Shown here piece by piece: positions 60,092 through 64,000 of a stretch of DNA of 64,000 nucleotides. Position 1 is the first letter of the stretch. Every line of letters starts with the position of its first letter. Source of the DNA: Diplosphaera chodatii (Eukaryota > Chlorophyta > Trebouxiophyceae > Prasiolales > Stichococcaceae). Both the position numbers and the translations under genes were made by a program. The notes beneath the pieces are model-generated. The model was not told the origin of the DNA. It worked only from the letters and a program-made list of their open reading frames with translations, and did no database searches. The stretch covers positions 1,364,001 through 1,428,000 of the forward strand of contig JAALGY010000019.1 in NCBI GenBank assembly GCA_032358165.1, written 5' to 3'.

Positions 60092-61254
60092 CTAAAATCT
60101 TAACTTGAGGTCATCAAAAAGTGTCACACGTCCTGGGGTTTTGTATCCTTTGAATAGCAAGAGGTTGCGCAAGGTGCCATCATTGTCGTATTCGAAACTC
60201 TCCAACCTGCCTCTTTCCTCGGCAAACTCCTCAGGGTCGAAACGAGTGATCTTCAATCCTGGATTGCAGTAGTCGTCGTCTTTCCTGAAAGATCACCAAG
60301 CACATGCATGTGTGAACACCACTCCGTAGGGGAAGTCGACACACATGACAACATGACACACACTGCGACCCCAAGACCGGCAAAAATTCAATCAAACTCC
60401 AATGCAAGCATCCCTTTCAAACATGCAATGTGCTGTCAATGAGCCTGTTGTTGAATTGGCATATGCCCAGATGTTGTGGATGCAAGCAAGTGTTACATGA
60501 ATCTCTGCAACGCTGCTCATCTACGGTAGCATTGTTCGGCATGCATCAAGTGCTCTTAGGTTGCAGTTTGTCACTCACTCGATGGGCAGGTTGCAGGCGA
60601 GTGCCGTGTTGTAGATCAATTCTGCCATCGGTCGGTCCGCCAGATCGTCGTCTTGGTCAAAGCTGGTGTATATCAGTTCCACGTATCCATGCTGTGCTAA
60701 CGACTCAGCTTCCTGTCCCTGCAGCATGCATACACCACACTGGCTGAGACTGGTTGCTGTCCAATAGATGCGTATTCAACAACAGGCTAGGCATGTCCGT
60801 CCGTCCTTTGAGTGCTACTACGACAGCCAATATGTGCCATGATGTGCGGTGGTACGAACATCAAAGCAACGTTTATGGAAGTGTTCGTAAGACTGCACAC
60901 GGAGATTGCTGGCTTGCTTGGTGGTGCGCTCACTGCGAAATAGCAGCATCCAATTGTGTCTGCACCAGCACCACGGCTGCGTATACGATCTTCAAACTCC
61001 TGGTAGTCTGCAAATGACCAGCACTGTGCTGTCATGATCTTTTCTTTACTCGAGAGAATGTCAAAGAACTGATCTAGCTGTTTCCGAGCTGTTGGCTTGC
61101 TGGCGCTGCTGCTTGCAACACTTGCCGACATCACTGCATAGCAATTTTGCGATCTTGAAGATCTTCCGACTCTTGGCGCTGAGAATGAACGCCTCGTGCT
61201 CGCGGAATCAAGGACCGCAGCTGCAAGACTTGCGCTAGATTGCTGCGATGCCAT
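60092..61254 (-). CDS. Unknown protein with plastid-type transit peptide
   Basis: Not recognised. The first exon starts at 61254 with MASQQSSASLAAAVLDSAST and continues RRSFSAPRVGRSSRS: Ser/Ala/Arg-rich and acid-poor, as in algal chloroplast transit peptides. The mature part starts about residue 55: ARKQLDQFFDILSSKEKIM, AQCWSFADYQEFEDRI. A second exon (60579 to about 60720) reads AESLAQHGYVELIYTSFDQD, DDLADRPMAELIYNTALACN. The last (60092-60284) reads DPEEFAEERGRLESFEYDND, RNLLLFKGYKTPGRVTLFDD with stop TAG. The last junction is in phase (GA|G); the first is not fully resolved, and another small exon may exist. Coding GC is clearly lower than in its neighbours. Plastid targeting is inferred from composition only. 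Confidence 0.6.
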
Positions 61255-62203
61255 GCGACGTGGTAGCTGCAGCATTGGGACCTTGAGATGTGGCCAAGCT
61301 TGGCGCGAACAAGGCGCATGGGATAACAGCGTGCACTGCAACAACACGCTGCTGGATTGCACGCAACAGCTTGCGCAGGCCATGTTTGCCACCGATGCGG
61401 TGTCTGACGATCAATTTTGCGATGTTACATTTGTTCGTGATCATCGATGAGCAGTACCATTTGAGTGTGAACAACGCCACGGACGCAGCAGGTGTATGCT
61501 GCATCTGGACAGCAGTGCACGCACCCTGGGACAAGGATGTGACCCCTGCCAATGTTGAGGTCTCAATCTCGCTTGCCTGATCCTCGGCCGTGACGAGCGA
61601 GGCCTCAGCTCGATTGCAGTCGAAGTCACTGAGGCGCCAGGCATCTGGTACATTTCTGTCATAGTGAGCAGCGCTGCTCTTTGAAGTCGGGTCCCAGCAA
61701 CAGTAGTGGGGCAACACACAAGGCTTGTCATACTGACCCCAGGTGGCGCAGGTCACATGCATGGGCATCTGCGTGTCACTACTGTGCACTTGTGATCTCC
61801 CTGATGCTGTGCATGTGCACGTTTACCAACACCCTCATCTGCGTCAAGCTGAAGGCCCGTCATGGGGCAGTTGATGTACCATCAAACCACAAGCTCATAA
61901 CCAGAGACTGATCCAAATCAAAGCAAACACCAAGCCCGGCATCATGCAAATAAAGGAGGTGGCGTACTTGTTTGCGGCTCATTGCAAGCATTGACACATA
62001 TATACTGGTCCCGTCCCTCCGTGCCCGCAAATAAAGCCTTGTCGCATTGCAGTTTGCTGATATTTACGCCACACCCACAAAAACGATGACAGGCTTGGAA
62101 GCCAATAAAACCATCAGCTGCCACAGTCAGCGTCACCGGGTGGGCGCCGCAGCAATTACGCGTGCCATGCACGAGCATGTGATGGCCGCACGTCCTCGCG
62201 GTG
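61255..62203. other. Intergenic region between two minus-strand genes
   Basis: Holds the promoter of the plastid-type gene and the 3' UTR of the coiled-coil gene. A minus-strand stretch near 61575-61670 reads DAWRLSDFDCNRAEASLVTA, which looks somewhat protein-like, but I found no consistent exon model. Confidence 0.4.
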
Positions 62204-63860
62204 CTAGTATGTGAAGTTGCCGCGGCCACGGCGGGCGCGGGCGCCGCCAGGCTGCTGCTTGTTGCTGCCGCTGCTTCCAGGCCGGCGACTTCCGCCGCTT
62301 CCGGCGGCGCCGCGACTCGGCTGCTGGCGCCTGCCCAGCGCCGCCGCCATTGCGAAGTCGTCTGCCAAATCCTCGTCCTGTCCACGAGGCGAGTTCGACG
62401 CTTCCTCAGCCTTGGTGCAGAGCCAGTGCTCTTCTGGAGACACAGGCCAGACCATGTGATGTGGCCCATCTGCCACCACTGCGTCAAAGAGCCGTAGGTG
62501 CAGGATGAGTCTGCACAGGTGACCGTCAGGGTCTCCTCACTCACCAAGTCGTCGTCGTCTTCGTCATCGGACTCCAGGCCGCGCTGCTCCTCGGCACGAG
62601 CCGCAGCATTGGCGGCGGACACCACCTTGCGTGACCCCAGGCTGGTCCACGTTGCAGCGTCCCTGACAGCCTGCACTTTGCACAAAAGCAGTCAAGCGTG
62701 GGAGCGCATGCGTTCCAACCGTGCACGCGTGCTTCGCAGCATCGACCCTCATCACCTAACCTCTAGACGTTGCTTCTGACTTCAGTTCCCAAACCATTGC
62801 ACATCAGCAATGCGCCGTGCAGTTGGGCCCCACCCTCAGCCAGCTGCCCGCAGCATCGCACGCAGCCTTCAGCTCGTCGGCGGGGCCCATGACGTCTTGC
62901 GAGGCGTCCCAACGACGGTCGCCCTCCACACGCTCCATCGCCTCCTGCACAGTTCGTCAGGTATCATGTGCATGCTGTCAAGTGACGGAAGGTCCCTTGC
63001 AAAGTGCGCGGATGTGCATTGCCTCTGCTGCACTTAAGCCAGCAGGCCGGTGGCTGCCTGCACCGCCTTATGTTCCGTCGACTTGCGACGCGTTGCTGTG
63101 GCTTGTTGCGGCGCTGCCACTGGTGCACTCTGCAGCCAGCCACGCACCAGCAGCGCGGCGACCGCCTTTGCGAGGCGCTGCTGTGCGGCGTGGCCGCTGT
63201 GCTCCAGCTCCGCGTCGTTCCCCCGCCGCACGCTCGCCAGCTTCTTCTCCACCTGGACACCACATTGGTACGGCCCGTCAGCGTTCCGTGGCAAGCCCGC
63301 AGTCCTGTTAGCTACACAGCACTGCTTGGCATTTATCGTGGCTGGAGATGCTCTGCAGCTGGGCTGCCGGCACGTGGCCGGAAGCATGGGGCAGTCTTTG
63401 TACCTCGGCATCCAGCTCGCGGTATCGGTGCAGCTCCGGCAGGAGCGTGTGCTCGAACAGCATGCGATACGTCTCGAAGCTGCTGAGCGCCGCTCGGTGC
63501 CCATCCAGGGACCTGCAGGAGCAGACTGCAGACTCTCTACCAGGACTTGCTATTGTGATGCTTTAAAGCATTTTGCACGTGGTGCGGTCTTGGGTGGCAG
63601 GATCCAGAGCGCCAGTGGCAGCCAGACAGTCAGCTGCTGCCAAGTTCCGTGGTGGACACGCTGGACGTGCTGCTGAACACACACTTGTGCGGGATGAAGG
63701 CGACGGCGGAGGGCGCAAGGCCGAGACCGCTGCGCGGGCTGCCGCCCGCCCGAGGGCTGCCGCCTGCTGTGTGCACCCCCTGCGGCGACACTGCACACCA
63801 CAGCCACAACATTTCTGAAACCCAGGTGCCTTGATCTCGCGGGTCCGACAGCCCTGACAT
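62204..63860 (-). CDS. Unknown coiled-coil protein with RGG-like tail
   Basis: Not recognised. In-phase exons: start (ATG 63860) to 63685, 63404-63512, 63148-63252, 62834-62944, 62545-62670, then a last exon to the stop at 62204. The centre is strongly helical: LDGHRAALSSFETYRMLFEH, TLLPELHRYRELDAEVEKKL, AQQRLAKAVAALLEAMERVE. Then comes AATWTSLGSRKVVSAANAAA with RGLESDDEDDDDL, and a C-terminus PHHMVWPVSPEEHWLCTKAE, ending in Gly/Arg repeats (ARARRGRGNFTY*). The junction between the acidic stretch and the C-terminal exon does not keep frame with the strong donor TTG|GTGAGT, so part of that exon is missing or differently spliced. The N-terminal exon may contain an intron. Gene very likely real; function unknown. 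Confidence 0.6.
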
Positions 63861-63908
63861 GGGGGGAATCCGGCCTCACAACTGCCAATCACCCGAACAG
63901 ATTTCATC

Positions 63909-64000
63909 ATGAAGAAGGAGGTGCGTTAACAGGCTCTGTTCATGACCCCTTCACATCATATTGCCATTGTTTTGCAGAGGAAGCGCCACGCACCCGGTCC
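63909..64000 (+). CDS. Possible 5' end of a + strand gene, cut by window end
   Basis: ATGAAGAAGGAG at 63909-63920 is followed by GTGCGT. A TTTTGCAG acceptor at 63970-63977 opens an exon reading RKRHAPG to the window end. The joined start MKKERKRHAPG is basic. Only splice signals and phase support it. Confidence 0.35.

Noticed and set aside
61942..62685. 247-codon minus-strand open frame
   Set aside because: Only its first 42 codons are a real exon of the coiled-coil gene; the rest runs past a strong donor into out-of-frame sequence.

Overview
This is nuclear DNA of a green alga (Chlorophyta, possibly Trebouxiophyceae-like). The evidence is: very GC-rich, intron-dense genes (up to 23 coding exons, mostly ending in TGCAG); the chlorophyte polyadenylation signal TGTAA at several gene ends; plant-type proteins (an SGR2-like DDHD lipase, an ALDH22A1-like dehydrogenase, an ATX-type trithorax methyltransferase, plant-like TIM14); and plastid- or mitochondrion-type leader peptides. 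There is no bacterial operon structure, no transposon with terminal repeats, no CRISPR array and no viral gene. I rebuilt gene models by hand from splice junctions, reading-frame phase and family conservation, so individual boundaries may be off by a few bases.

Left third (1-28.6 kb): the 3' end of a short-chain dehydrogenase; an FHA-domain/RS-rich/SMAP nuclear protein (-); the mitochondrial import co-chaperone TIM14/PAM18 (+); an N6-methyl-AMP deaminase (-); an unknown 150-aa mitochondrial membrane protein (+); an SGR2-like DDHD phospholipase (+, 22 exons); an SLC25 carrier (-); an ATX/trithorax H3K4 methyltransferase (+); a circularly permuted tRNA-Phe(GAA) gene; and a CUSTOS-like basic protein (-).

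Middle (29-47.5 kb): an MPND-like RAMA+MPN protein, expected to read N6-methyladenine in DNA (+); membrane-anchored ALDH22A1 (-); a CMC1 twin-CX9C protein (-) divergent from a stand-alone SRP54 M-domain protein with a mitochondrial-type leader (+); an Old Yellow Enzyme (+); and an unknown 282-aa protein (-).

Right third (47.5-64 kb): a 92-bp tandem duplication; a PP2C phosphatase (-); CNOT2/NOT2 (-); eIF3j (+); a secreted protein made of three CBM1-like modules (+); a plastid-type unknown (-); a coiled-coil unknown (-); and the start of a further + strand gene.

The neighbours do not form a pathway. Recurring themes are chromatin and RNA regulation (ATX, MPND, FHA/SMAP, CNOT2, eIF3j) and mitochondrial biogenesis (TIM14, CMC1, SLC25, SRP54-M). 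The most unusual object is the permuted tRNA gene at 26470-26553. The stand-alone SRP54 M-domain protein, the CBM1-like repeat protein and several probable GC-AG introns follow.
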